From assembly GCF_000327385.1 (NCBI RefSeq), contig NW_008707688.1, positions 62,126-126,125 of the forward strand: a stretch of DNA of 64,000 nt, written 5' to 3'. The notes below the pieces were generated by a model, which saw only the letters and a program-made list of their open reading frames with translations, searched no databases and had not been told where the DNA came from. Made by a program: the position numbers and the translations under genes. This DNA is from Lottia gigantea (taxonomy: Eukaryota > Mollusca > Gastropoda > Lottiidae). How positions within the stretch are numbered: the first letter of the stretch is position 1; each line of letters opens with the position of its first letter. This document shows, in pieces, positions 50,001-61,498 of the stretch.

Positions 50001-50843
50001 TTATAATGATATTTTCCCGAATAGATCAGAAAACATCCATAACTTGCCTATTAAGAAAAGATTCATTTATGCAGAAAATATAAATCAATTACTGCATTAG
50101 TTACACTTAATATTACCAACAATTTTTCTAATGGATTTTTTCCTTTTTAAAAAGAAGCATTACACAGTCGTCTTTGATTGACGCGAATTGGAATAAGACG
50201 TGACTTTTCATGCAGACTAAATGTCTAAATTGTTCAAACTTTACATTTTTCTCGAATTTAACCATTTTCCATAGCAATTACAACTTGAAATGGTAATAAC
50301 CTCATAGAGTTTTCTTGACGTCATGTACTAGATCTTGAGGTCGAGATGTGCTTGGCATAAAACGAATACCATACTTTATCATTGATTATCTTTTATTCAT
50401 TCCTTGTCAATTTCAAGTTGTTTTGAAACATGCTGCTCATTTCTGACGACCTAAGTTATCTTTTATGCTCGTCGTCGCTTTGGAGTTTTATTAAAACCTG
50501 AATGTTATAACGATCTATTAATGTATTTTAATGAAATTGCTAGTGTTTAAATATTTGATGGAATAATTTTAACATACACGATAATTTATATAAGATAAGA
50601 AGATTAATATCATAGGTCAGATGAAACATTTAAGCTTTTTCAAAATTCGTTTGTAGCCTACATGTTTTGTGAAGCCATAATTACCAGCTCAATTTCAAAT
50701 AAATCTTTTTACATAATAACAACCCAATGCTCCGTTCCTCTACAATCCAATAAAAACCTGAGGACATTAATAAGTCTTAACCTTCCACTAAACATCCGCT
50801 ATCGTAAGCTTACTTTTTAACTTTACATCTTCTTCTTTTTCAG
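47073..50843. other. Mostly gene-free; upstream of the sushi exon
   Basis: Contains a diverged relative of the 58413 MITE at about 48290-48480 and a SINE-like core at about 49825-49870 (CTGCATGGTGTTTCAGATGG). An AG-preceded ATG at 49380 opens MLPFLTILLVSFNSVLQ, which looks like a signal peptide, but no convincing donor follows. I mention it only as a weak candidate for a first exon of the sushi gene. Confidence 0.3.
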
Positions 50844-51017
50844 TCAGTGGATGCAAAAATTTACCACGTGATCTTCCTAAGGCTCATTTATGGTATGTGA
50901 CAAACACGTCTGCAGTATATCGTTGTTCTGGTGATTATAGTTTAAATTCTGGTAATCTGGTACGAACCTGTATCAACGGATCATGGACTGGTATAGAACC
51001 ATTATGCACTGCAGAGG
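50844..51017 (+). CDS. Sushi/CCP-domain membrane protein, penultimate exon
   Basis: A 174-bp exon, phase 1 on both sides, after a CTTCTTTTTCAG acceptor and before GTAAAG. It encodes exactly one CCP module: SGCKNLPRDLPKAHLWYV, then NTSAVYRCSGDYSL, LVRTCINGSWTG and EPLCTAE. All four cysteines and the Trp before Gly are in place. NTS and NGS are N-glycosylation sequons. One module per phase-symmetric exon is the usual gene structure of sushi proteins, so more modules may be encoded by exons to the left that I could not find in this window. Confidence 0.8.
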
Positions 51018-51065
51018 GTAAAGTTTTATATTATATATCATTAGTTGTTTTCTGCAGAGAATCAG

Positions 51066-51206
51066 TGGCGGAGCCAGGTTTACGTCCGAAAGGAGGGGGT
51101 GGGGGCGAAATATCTGAGATTGGCCGAATTTCTAACCTAGTTTATTTTTGCCCGAAACTTGCTTTCGGGGCTTGCCCCCTCTGCCTCCTTTGGTTCCGCC
51201 ACTGCT
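51066..51206. mobile_element. Hairpin MITE with CAGTGGCGGA ends in the sushi gene intron
   Basis: Left end CAGTGGCGGAGCCAGG and right end GGTTCCGCCACTGCTG are inverted, and the inner parts (GGGGGTGGGGGC and GCCCCCTCTGCC) also pair. The CAGTGGCGGA tip is typical of hAT-like non-autonomous elements. Confidence 0.65.
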
Positions 51207-51291
51207 GAGAATATTACAATGTTCCCGGACCTTCTCTTTGTGTGTATGCAAACCTTAAGCCTATGAAACCTATTCGTTGCATGCGAGTCGC

Positions 51292-51547
51292 TTAAGGTGC
51301 ACTCACACCATATGGATAACCAGCTGCGTATTGTTGCAAATAATGAAAGCGGCCACGAGTTTCGAGGGCAACTCACAACTCAGTTGCATGAGAATCTTCG
51401 AAACTTCGAAATCTTATTCGCAACAATACGCAACTGCATGGTCATCTCTATGGTGTGATGTTCACTTTAGATACTAATGACCACTAAATGCATATTTAAT
51501 TCGCAACTTTATGCAACTTGTTATCGCTATTGTGTGAGGGTCCTGTA
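51292..51547. mobile_element. Second inverted-repeat element in the sushi gene intron
   Basis: Ends TTAAGGTGCACTCACACCA and, inverted, TTACAGGACCCTCACACAA. Internal inverted words GCGTATTGTTGC and GCAACAATACGC. The style (CTCACACC tips around degenerate internal repeats) resembles the element at 6480-7139. Confidence 0.55.
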
Positions 51548-51814
51548 AGGGGGGTGTGGCATAAATCTGTGTACATAAGGAGAAAACAATTAAACACAAT
51601 TCTTGTTAGTTTTCAGCTTGTACATTTAAGAATGAACATTATCTTAGATTGATAACCTATATCTTAGTAACTGACACATCGTTTCACAATCTGTTCAATA
51701 AAATGTTTTCTCGAGGATATAATATTGTCCTTGAATTCAATATGTCTGAACAAAATGGCTACTTAATATAACAAGCTTCCCACTTGAAATAATTCAAGAA
51801 TTTGTATATTTCAG

Positions 51815-52695
51815 GAATTCTACCCAAGACTTACATGGTATTACTGATAGTCGGTGGAATAGTATTTTTGTTTTTAATATGCATTCCCGTAGATTTCTAC
51901 AGATATCGGAAAAGAAAGAAAGTTTGTCGCGAACGTCGAGAACGAATGGAAATGATGACAAGAATCGAACCCCTTCATGCAAATCTCGATAGAAATGTGC
52001 CCGTAGTTAGCAACGAAGTAGAACAAGGACAAGCTAAATTTAGTTTCCGCTCAATTTTATCATTCTTCCGTTTAGTGAAAAATACTCGCAAACGTCATGA
52101 CCAGCGACGGGCATTAAATGATCAAAGCAGAGAGAATTCTCCACCTGCAACACTAGACGTTATACAATCAGCACACTCTAATGGACTAGCAAACCTTTCT
52201 GAAGTGGACGAGTGTGCCGATAATGGCGCGGTGGGTTCAGATAATACCGAGATGACGGTTCCTTCGTCAATTCTTGTGTCTAGTCCCAATGACAACAGCC
52301 GACAGACGTCATGTTGGTCCCAACCACAACAGGTTAATTTTAGTCCCACCTCACCCAGAGATACCAGTTTTAGTCCAACTGGAATGCCGTTTATTGAATC
52401 ACCTTCTCATTCGTCACCAAATAAATCGTTGTTGATAGATAACACTAAAAGTAACAGAAGCGTAAAAGACAATAAGTTTTCATCTCAAGAAAGTCCTCGG
52501 AATGATTGTTTCATGGGCGAATGCTCAACCAATAGTTTGCAAGGTAAAAAATATGAACGCATCAACTTAATATCAGAATCTCCATTGATGACAGTGTTAA
52601 AATCAAAACGATTCAGACAATCTCAGCTATCTCCCCTTGGTGAAAGCAGTACTGGCTCAAATAGACTTCCAGATCTCCCGACTAATGTAGACTAA
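51815..52695 (+). CDS. Sushi-domain membrane protein, last exon (transmembrane + cytoplasmic tail)
   Basis: After the acceptor TATATTTCAG, joined in phase 1, it reads GILPKTYM and then a transmembrane helix (VLLIVGGIVFLFLICIPV). A basic stop-transfer stretch follows (YRYRKRKKVCRERRER), and the cytoplasmic tail brings the exon to about 293 residues ending at the TAA at 52693-52695. The tail is rich in Ser, Asn and Ser-Pro pairs (NSPPA, NFSPTSPRD, SFSPTG, ESPSHSSPNKS, ESPRN, ESPLM, LSPLGES), likely targets of proline-directed kinases. I recognise no catalytic or adaptor domain. The topology is type I: sushi outside, tail inside, suggesting a receptor or adhesion protein. Confidence 0.8.
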
Positions 52696-53410
52696 TTAAA
52701 AAATTAAGAGTTTGTTACATGTTTTGATATACCGTATTTTAATAGAACGTGATGCTAATGAGCTGATATCATTTCATCAAATATTGGTCACAGCTCTTGT
52801 ATTTTGATCATTAAAAAAAAAGACAAGTTTGGTGCTTACGATCCGAACGGCAAAACGAAACCCAACTGAAGTGTTTGGCATTGCATTGATAGCAGCAATT
52901 GAACTCGTTATTACGAGGAAATATTTCGTGATAAAAAGTGTTATTAGGTGTCTAGAAGAGTAAGTATATAAGACTCTGAAGGCTCTTAATGGTTTAACAG
53001 ATACTGCTATTATGCCGACTTAAACATGCCTTGTGGTAGTCATGTAAAAATGCTCAGTAATTGTTGTTTTATTTTTTCATAGTGAAATGTTCTCCGTAAC
53101 TGTAAGTGTTGTGTTAACCTCGAATCACCCCAACACTTAATGGTTCGGAGTTCGGAGGTAATAATAGTTTTGTGTGACAACTTAATCATCCAATCAAAAG
53201 TGCTGTTAACCATCGTAGCATGAAAACTATGCTACAACCTGCAATCTATAGTTTTCGATTTTAATTTTTTTGTTATGTGTCGGTGCATTCTGTGATCCAT
53301 AAATGACTCGTGAAAGGTAGTGTTAGATAGCTAGAAGGCTGAAATAAAAGAGCTATAAGCACTGGCCTAGGTATTGGGTGAATGATTTCTAAGAATCAAA
53401 GTGTGATAAC
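52696..53410. other. 3' UTR and flank of the sushi gene
   Basis: An ATTAAA lies at the stop itself and an AATAAA at about 53342; the latter would give a 3' UTR of about 670 nt. No other gene seen. Confidence 0.4.
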
Positions 53411-53645
53411 TTAAATAAGACCAAACTATAGTTCCGATTTAATAGCATATATTTTTGATTCAGTCACTTCAGTTAGGGTCACGGAATACATCTATTGTTT
53501 GCGTTGAAGAGGGCAGAATTCGATTGGCTGCGGTATCATCAAACGGACAAATATTCAAGAGGCCAGTCTTAAGACCCTAACTGAAGTGGCTTAATTAAAA
53601 ATGTAAGCTAATAAAAAACGGAACGAAAGTTTAGTCTTTTTTTAA
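53411..53645. mobile_element. MITE with about 65-bp inverted repeats, TTAA at both ends
   Basis: Left arm begins TTAAATAAGACCAAACT and right arm, inverted, begins TTAAAAAAAGACTAAACT. The inner ends meet at CACTTCAGTTAGGGTC on both sides. TTAA at the borders would suit a piggyBac-type target, though AT-richness makes this weak. Confidence 0.7.
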
Positions 53646-56600
53646 TAAGACTGACCTAATACTGACCTATGATGATCTGTAAAAGTCTTATCACTACATA
53701 TCATATCAATAACACTCTTATATAGATGTATATTAACTGAATAATATTGTCTTTCTTAAATAGAATAAAATTTAGTTTTAACTCTCTTTGTTAGTCAATT
53801 TAAAATGGCCCAGGAAGGCATTTTAACTCATTTCATGCCCACCTCATTTAGTTTTGCCACTTGTGGACATAGACTTATGGATTAATATAAATAGCCTACA
53901 TCCCTACATTCCGGATCCAGTGTAACGTTCATATATTTTGTCTTATTCGAAGTGAATGAATGAACAATCGTCTATTTAATGACGTGATTAGAGAAATGAA
54001 ATGGAGTTTAACATTACCTTTCTGCTCGGATTGTGACAATAAAGACGGGCATTGACAGTGTTCAATGAGGGAAATTTTGCCATGACAGAGGTCTCGATAT
54101 CCAACACGGCATCGATTTATTGTCCGATTGACTATAGAGGCGTGACGAATGGATCGGCCCCTCCAACCTGCATCATGATGGAACAGAACCCCATACAAAA
54201 GGGTTAACTATTGGCAGCTAACAAAATTTTACTTTCAAATTTAACCTAGCAAAGGGAAGGAACTAACTTTATCACCTTCTACTCCATCTGAGCCGTGTAA
54301 ATAAAATAGAAAAAACTTGTACTCTCAGGGACTATTGATTATTAATGGTTCCTTAAACAACGTTATAATGATAATGATAGACGTGAATAATCGTACAGTT
54401 GCTTAAGGAACAGGATAATTCAGAAGAATATTTCTTATGAAAGGAAATGGTAATAATTTTCACCCAGAAATTAAATTCCTTCTTCTTCATTCCCGTGCAG
54501 CCATTTGAGCCGTGTCAATAAAATAGACAAACCTTGTACTATCAGTGTCAAAACGCACTTTTGGCTAACGCGAAATATTGCACCACCACAAAATACGCAC
54601 CAAAACGCAACTTAACGTAATGAGAAGGAAACATCTCAATTGGCTTCTTAGAATCAGTAGCACCGAATTTGAAGAGTTGTTTTCCCAGGTAATTATTTAT
54701 AGACAACGTGATGAACAATCGCTCTCTGATTGGATCAGTGTTCATTAAATTGTCTGTTGTCTAACTCGTAATTTTGAAAAGTGGATAGTAATTGCCACTG
54801 AAGGATAGGAATGAGGAGCTGAGGAAACAGTCTGGAGATCAGGTTGAAGGGTTGTTCTCTTATATTGACAGGTACATGTGATACCTCGGTGTGGTGCTTG
54901 GAAGACAGCGCTCGGAAAACTCGTTGCGGTTTTCCACAGGCCATCTTAATCACTAATTCAAACTACCTATACTTTTCGAATAAAATTAGGTTTTAGAAAA
55001 ATTCCTAAGTAACCTCAGTGGTCACATAAAATTGCAAAGAGTTCCTTCCCTTTGAAGTAAAACGTATATTAAATGTTACTATTTGAATTAATCATTTTGA
55101 TTAGAAATTCATGAAAAGTCGATAGCATTTCAAAATTTTTTTGGATATATCAGTTTTGTCGGCTATCAAAATTCCCCCGAGACCATAAAAATATCGAAAG
55201 CAAATTTTCTCGAGCGGCAATCACTATGACCTTCAATACATTTTTTTTCAAACTTCAATAAGTTCGCTTAGCGGTTCGGGCCTGCGAAAATCGTGTCAGG
55301 TGCGTGTTGGCCCGCAAATCCTGTGCCCACATGAAAATGGGTAATCACCATGCATCTGAAAGGGACAAAATATTTTTCAGTTTCATTTCTAGAAATATTA
55401 TTGGTGTATATAGTTTCTAGCAACTGGGAACAACAAAGATAGCATTTTATTTTCATATACATTCATAGCATTTTATATCTATTTGTAACATTTCAACAGA
55501 TCAATTTCAGTTTTATTGTAGTGGGTTTGTGGCAGTGCAGTACATGTTTATACATTTATATCAATATTTTCACTTTTAAAATAGTGCTCAAGACATCAAT
55601 AGATCGACATATTTCTAAGGCGTTATTGAAGCAAAATAGATAAAGGAATAAATAATTTCTTAGTATTTTGCATAAAGGGACAGATACGCCATTTCGGGGG
55701 GTTGATTTGATTCTTGAATATATGTCAATACGAAAATCGCATAATTACTTCACAAATATATGAAACAAGGAATTTCTTGTCGTATTTCTATAGATGTCTT
55801 TTCTATATATGACAGTGTCTCAAGGAAGGAAGACTCAAACCCACATAAAAAATGTTCGAGAGCGAAGCAGACCATGCTTACTCTTTTCGACACACCTGAT
55901 GGTACTTCTCTATTGCCATACTTTGGACAAGATTTTTATTAACGGAATTGTGTTGCTTGTAAGATTTTTTATTATCTGTTAAAGTATTTCTTTATTGGTC
56001 AGAGAGTCGTGCAAAGATATTTTTGCTTATCTGGGTCATAACATGAACACAATCAGTCTATTTTATTCTCAAGGGTATATAAGGTAACGCATTGAGAGGC
56101 TTTGACTAATTCCTCCATTGAATTTGAACGTATAGGGCAATGGAAAATAAAAAAACGTGTATTTTGGGGCACTTTTTTGCAGATTTTAGAATATTTTCAA
56201 TCTAGGTGTAGCTCAGGCCAAGAATCAAGAAAAACAAACCACGGGCAAGGAAATAACAGAAGCATCATTTGTACTGTATTCATGTTAGACGTATATCTAT
56301 TTGGGGAATAACTCAAGCCCTCTATATGCGTTACCTCAATATACAACATTCACATTTAAAAATATATATATCTGCCATTTCTTTCTACTTGAGAAGGAGT
56401 TATATTAAAGGAAATGATTGAAGTATGTTAGAACAAGATGTACGAAGTAGAGACGACTCAATTACTTTTGCTGCTTCACCATCCTGGTACACCGTCCTGC
56501 TTGAAAGTAGTAGGTATGCTTGTTATCAAACACCCGTTTCACTTGATTCAGTCAAAATTCGATGTAAAAACCTTTTAACAGCTTTGAGAAATCACAAAAA

Positions 56601-57834
56601 AAGAATGTTATGGGAGATAACTCTTCACTTTCAACATAGGAAAGTTTCCATAATCCATAAGCATGGACATAAAATGTAGTATCTAGCACTATTTCAGATA
56701 TTACCTAATTACACTTCAATCTTAAAAGGATGTAGTCAGCTAGGCATTTGCCTTGATAGAGCTCAATTTTAGCTATTCTAGCAATTTTCTATATCAAGTG
56801 AAATTCAATAAAAAGGCATTAGTTTAGATAGTCGTAAATTCCAGGGTGCGATGACTTTTTCGTATCTTATAGAAGGACTAAAATTTTCAATCTTTGCTAA
56901 TGAGAGTATATATTCATCAGTGGATTTATCTGGTCTCATAACTATACAACACAATTTTGTATAATCCGATAAAACCATAGTACAGTATCTGTTGAAAAAT
57001 CTATCCCAACGTTGACATTGTCAAAGACAAAAAGAATCAACTATATTTTAGCTTAGACTCACAATTAAGGGCCCTTTCTCTCAACTGTTCATTGCCAAAC
57101 TTCTCGAACTTTCCAGGATAATCTATTCTTTACCCAGTTATAGTTCAGTCTAATGGAATTATCAGTGAAGATGACTTAATCAAAACCATGGGACTTTCAC
57201 ACGCTGATCGATATTAGAACCCACAATCGCCATTTAGTTGACGTGACCAAGCTTATCACGTACAGGTACAAGAACAGCGATCTCACCAACTATGCAAGAA
57301 CCCCACTATGCCCCATGTTGTTGCAATCTGTTGCATGTAAATAATAAATAAAAGTGAAGGTACAGATGTTATTTCTCGTATTGTTACTATGTCAACGGAA
57401 ATGTATATCGTGTATGTCAAATATGAAAGTCACGTTTCAACTTTTAAATGCAATAAAATCCATGCAATAAATGTGAAAGTCTTGTTTGAAAGCTTGTTAT
57501 CCCTAGTTATACCCCACTGCTACTAGTTTACCACGCTTGACTGCTTCAATCCTTCAAACAAAGGCAAGGTACAGAGAGGTACGCCCTATAGTTATGATAC
57601 CAAGTTAGAACCCTGATGAATATATACACTTACTGGCCAAGTTTAAGAAAGTAAAATTTATGTTGATTCGGTATTATTCCTCTAATAACGTCCTGGATGT
57701 GTTGAAGGAAATTGTTGAAGGATAATTGGAGATTTTAGTTCCATAAAATGCTGTGGATTAAAGGATTGAGCTCAAACGGAAAAGCAAATATTTAGACCAC
57801 TTTCCCTTTTCAAGACACCACCGAAAGTGCTGTT
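53646..57834. other. Gene-free stretch between the sushi and opsin genes
   Basis: Contains a local duplication (about 54250-54335 and 54480-54545, sharing GAGCCGTGT-AATAAAATAGA and CTTGTACT). It also contains the inverted copy of the 24405 repeat at 54980-55080 and fragments of the long-inverted-repeat MITE family at about 56905-57000 and 57585-57690. No exon is supported. Confidence 0.4.
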
Positions 57835-58170
57835 TCACCCTGAAGAACATCGTACATGATTGTCTTTGGCGCATGACGACATGTTCACAGTTGGATTATT
57901 GGCAGACGCTGTAAGTTGACACCGTGTTTCTTCGTTTTTTTTCTGTTTCATGAATGTAGGCCTACAACACAGTGGAATTTTAGACCGCAGTTTTTTGTTC
58001 ATAACGAAATAGATAACTGGATTGAGAACATGTGAAGATTTAGCACACAGTGCTGGAATCAGTGTCACCAATACCGGCATGGTCAGATCTGGAATAATAA
58101 CCTTTAACATGCTGACAATAGCATACGGTAACCAAGCCAACAGAAAGCAACCACACATTATCATCGTCAT
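57835..58170 (-). CDS. Opsin (xenopsin/Opn5-like GPCR), last exon: TM6, TM7 and C-terminal tail
   Basis: A 112-codon exon after the acceptor CTATCTATTTTCAG, phase 0. TM6 reads MIMCGCFLLAWLPYAIVSM (an AWLPY version of the CWxPY switch). TM7 reads LIPALCAKSSHVLNPVIYFV, in which the lysine of AKSS is the retinal Schiff-base lysine and NPVIY is the NPxxY motif. NKKLR at the start of helix 8 takes the place of NKQFR. A CC pair follows (palmitoylation likely), then a Ser/Thr-rich tail ending VRCSSG. The lysine makes it a true light-binding opsin rather than another rhodopsin-class receptor. Subtype by eye: the ECL2 and TM6 sequence is close to Opn5 and xenopsins; NPVIYFVMNKK favours xenopsin. Confidence 0.9.
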   Translation of the reverse strand: MTMIMCGCFLLAWLPYAIVSMLKVIIPDLTMPVLVTLIPALCAKSSHVLNPVIYFVMNKKLRSKIPLCCRPTFMKQKKNEETRCQLTASANNPTVNMSSCAKDNHVRCSSG

Positions 58171-58412
58171 CTGAAAATAGATAGAAAAAATAGAATTAAA
58201 GGTTAATTCCGAACTGTTTCCGCAAGGCCAAGATAAAATACAATGTCACAAAAGAATATGGTTTGAAACTATTAAAAGTGCACAAGTTATAAATGGCAGA
58301 CTATGTCTTTAATCTGCCTTTTGTCATGATATTGATTTTTGATTATTTTTAAGATCTATTCGATCTTTATTAAGTTGTCATATCTGTGTTAGACCTGAAT
58401 ATATAATGTTCA

Positions 58413-58735
58413 ATATTCACAATGTCAAGCTATTACGAACCCCGTCTTATACCTTGACTGGATAGCCACCTTTCACCTATCAAGGAATGCAGCGATCTGA
58501 TTGGATTGTACGCGGCGAATACAGCTCAATCAAAGCCGTCCGCGGAAAGGCTGCAATCATTATGGCTAAGTGTTTTTCTGTCGAGGCATCTGATTGGCTG
58601 TATTTGCTGGCGTACAATCCAATCAGATCGTTGCATTCCGTGATAGGTGCATTTAAAAACTTCTGTGATACAAGAAGATGGATATTGCAGTAAAGGTGTA
58701 AGACCCGGTCGTAATAGCTTGAGATTGTGATGGTG
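58413..58735. mobile_element. MITE of about 320 bp with long inverted repeats, in the opsin intron
   Basis: The outer ends CACAATGTCAAGCTATTACG and CGTAATAGCTTGAGATTGTG are inverted. The inner arms GCGATCTGATTGGATTGTAC and GTACAATCCAATCAGATCG are almost perfect over 35-40 bp. Diverged relatives lie near 3172, 28630, 28990-29200 and 48290-48480. Confidence 0.75.
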
Positions 58736-58924
58736 GCTCTTACATAATATATTTGTCAGGCTAAAGTTCATAATGTTCATAAATCAGGACATGTAAATAT
58801 GTTGATAATTGACTTTGAAACTCGAGAGTATCATGAGAGTTTCTGTATAATTACTGGTACTAATATATTAAATTATGAACACTAATAAAGGACTGGTAAA
58901 TACATTAAAAGTATTCGTATTGGT

Positions 58925-59125
58925 CCATGGGTAGAGGTATATTACTTTTTAGCATGACTACAATATCAAAGTTTTTAAACTTGGCCAAAATGAGTCTTCT
59001 TATAACTATACAACAGATCCCGATGTAAGTCCAAAAGATGAATATATACTCTTATAGTCTTATTGACCAAGTCTGAGAATTTAAATTTTATGTCCATCGG
59101 AAGAGGTAGTATTCCTTTAACAACA
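58925..59125. repeat. Copy of the long-inverted-repeat MITE family in the opsin intron
   Basis: AAACTTGGCCAAAATGAGTC, GATGAATATATACTCTTATAG and GAAGAGGTAGTATTCCTTTAA occur in the expected order. Confidence 0.55.
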
Positions 59126-60074
59126 GTATTGAATACTCAGTTAAATAAAAAACAAAGTCCCATTATATATTATTTACATTTTCGATCCCAGAAGACTATC
59201 TGGACTATAAATAATTAATAAGTCGTACAGGAACAATTATTGACAGTACATACGTCTGATTATTGGGTTTTCTGGCTGATTTCAACTATCTGTATCGCTT
59301 TTTAGATCGGAAATCAAACTTCATGTGACTTTTACTGTTTTTATCAATTTTAGTGACGAAAGATAGTGCTACATCTACTCATATATTAAACGTTGTTGTA
59401 TAATAAATGTAATATAATTTAATCAGCATTCAGAGCCGAATATAATCGTTTACATAACATATCTATCGAGGGACAACTGAATATAGCTGAATGTCTTTCA
59501 AAAGACATCCATTTGTAGCTAAAAACTTTTGATCTATGGCAGCCATTTTGTTTCCAAAAAGGTGAATGTCGGTTCTCTGCCTTATGTTCTCAGCTCTTAG
59601 CACTGAAGACTCCTAATATAGATGTATTATTGGTATTTTTTAGGGAAAGTTACACGAACCTAGTAACATCATTGATAGAGAGACTACCATTTGCTTTAAA
59701 ATTTGAACGCTAACTTAGGTACTCCTAAAGATTAACGCCTACAAGTTTCAGCATGATTCTGAACATAATATAAAAGACCACGTAGAAAAGTGAAGTTACA
59801 TGGGGAATACAGTAGACAAACGACCAACGTCGAGTAAGTAAGGAGATACTCCAAACTCCGTACTTTGCCAAATTCTTTTCAGACATGGCTACTGACGCCT
59901 ACGGCAGCAGCAATCAGAAGTTATAATATTGGCATCATACAAGTTTCTTTGAAAAAGGATGTGTGCTAAAGTTTACGTTGTGTCCTCGAGAATTGTTGAC
60001 TGTATTGAGAGATTCAGGTGCAATATTGGAATTAAAATTAGATCACTGATTACCAGCGCTCCATGGGCATTTTT

Positions 60075-60255
60075 CAACTAGGTTTCCCCCTGTAAGTGAT
60101 GCAGGTCGGATGGGCTGAAATAGAAAAAGAGTAGACCAATGCCGCTGCCCTGAAACGATTTCTCTCATTGCAGACTGCATGGCGTTGCCCGTCTCCATTA
60201 GCCCAATTAGTTGCAGAAAATTATAGGACGTAAAACTCCACTCATTTCATTACCT
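60075..60255 (+). repeat. SINE copy (body and tail)
   Basis: A conserved body (GACTGCATGGCGTTGCCCG, TCTCCATTAGCCCA) precedes the tail GGACGTAAAACTCCACTCAT. The same body, inverted, is at 60781-60900, diverged at 18840-18910 and 49825-49870. The (C)GTAAAACTCCA-TCATT tail is typical of invertebrate tRNA-derived SINEs. The tRNA head is not clear here. Confidence 0.6.
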
Positions 60256-60780
60256 CTACAGGCAAAACGTTAAACAAAATAATTTCTTGTAGTCGTAATA
60301 TGTTTCTTGAAAGGTCTATACGATTGTCTTCAAAGTGAGCAAATCGTATTATTCCAATCCATTTTTATTCAAAAGTATTTCAGAAATATCTCTGCAAGAG
60401 ATCAATGTATCAAAAGATATATTAATTACAAATCAATCTTTATGGAATGGTAGCCGACTTTGAAATTTATGGGTGGGTGTACGATATATATCTTGACAAC
60501 GTCGTACACCAGATAGTAAGCTAATTCTGTACGGTGCTTAAGATAACTGTCAACTTTTACCATAACTAATATTTCACTTGTCAATGGTTTTGCGACACCG
60601 TAACTTAAAGGATATTGGAAATGACATCAATATTCCTTATAGGTCTGGTCTTTGACAGAGAAAATAGATGAGAGGAATGTAAAATGTTTAACGCTGTAAG
60701 GATAAAGACCCAAGTCTATTTCTGAGTAAAATTCCAATCTATTGTAATCCATTTATTTGAGACAGATATTTGGAAATGAA

Positions 60781-60900
60781 ATGAAATGAATGGAGTTTTA
60801 CGCCCTACTGCTCTGCACCTAATGGGCTAATGAAGACGGGCAACGCCATGCAGTGTGCATTCGGAGAAATTTTGCCAGAACATTGCAGCATTGGCCAACT
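60781..60900 (-). repeat. SINE copy, inverted
   Basis: Reverse complement gives GCACACTGCATGGCGTTGCC, CGTCTTCATTAGCCCATTAG and the tail GGCGTAAAACTCCATTCATT. It faces the copy at 60075, so the opsin pre-mRNA carries an inverted SINE pair. Confidence 0.65.
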
Positions 60901-61339
60901 CTCTTTTTCGATTTCTAACCATCATCCTATGTATTGAGCCCAGTAAAACCATTTCATATTTAGGTACCCATACAAATTACTCGACATAATACTGGAGATT
61001 GACCACTTTTTGATAGTTGAAGAAGGGCGAGCAACCATGGTTTCTTCATAAATAACAATCTATTTTCACAATTTATGACCTTGACAGGGATGCTTATATC
61101 AAATTATTATTTATTTATCTTATAATAGGAATGATAAAAGTATATAATCTTGGTTAAATTGTTCAAATCAATTTATATTTTGCCAATTATCACGGCAGTA
61201 TTGTCATTAGTCAAAGATAATAAAGATTATTTGTTTTCAGATAATAAATGTACATTTAATAACTGTTATAAGAAATACGGCCTTCAGAAGTCGAAATCCT
61301 GCAATAATTGATGATTACTCATGACCATGCTAGCTGTTC

Positions 61340-61472
61340 ATAGGATAGGATAGGATAGGATAGGATAGGATAGGATAGGATAGGATAGGATAGGATAGGG
61401 TCAGACAGGGTAGGGTATGGTCAGACAGGGTAGGGTATAATTTGGGTAGGGTAGCGCAGGGTAGGGTAGGAC
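61340..61472. repeat. (ATAGG)n microsatellite and related GGGTA repeats
   Basis: Twelve perfect ATAGG units at 61340-61399, then GTCAGACAGGGTAGGGTATG-type repeats to about 61472. It ends only about 25 bases from the opsin donor at 61498. Confidence 0.85.
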
Positions 61473-61498
61473 AGGAAAATAAAGAAGAAATCACATAC

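Noticed and set aside
52122-52349. Minus-strand frame within the sushi gene tail
   Set aside because: Antisense shadow of the coding exon.
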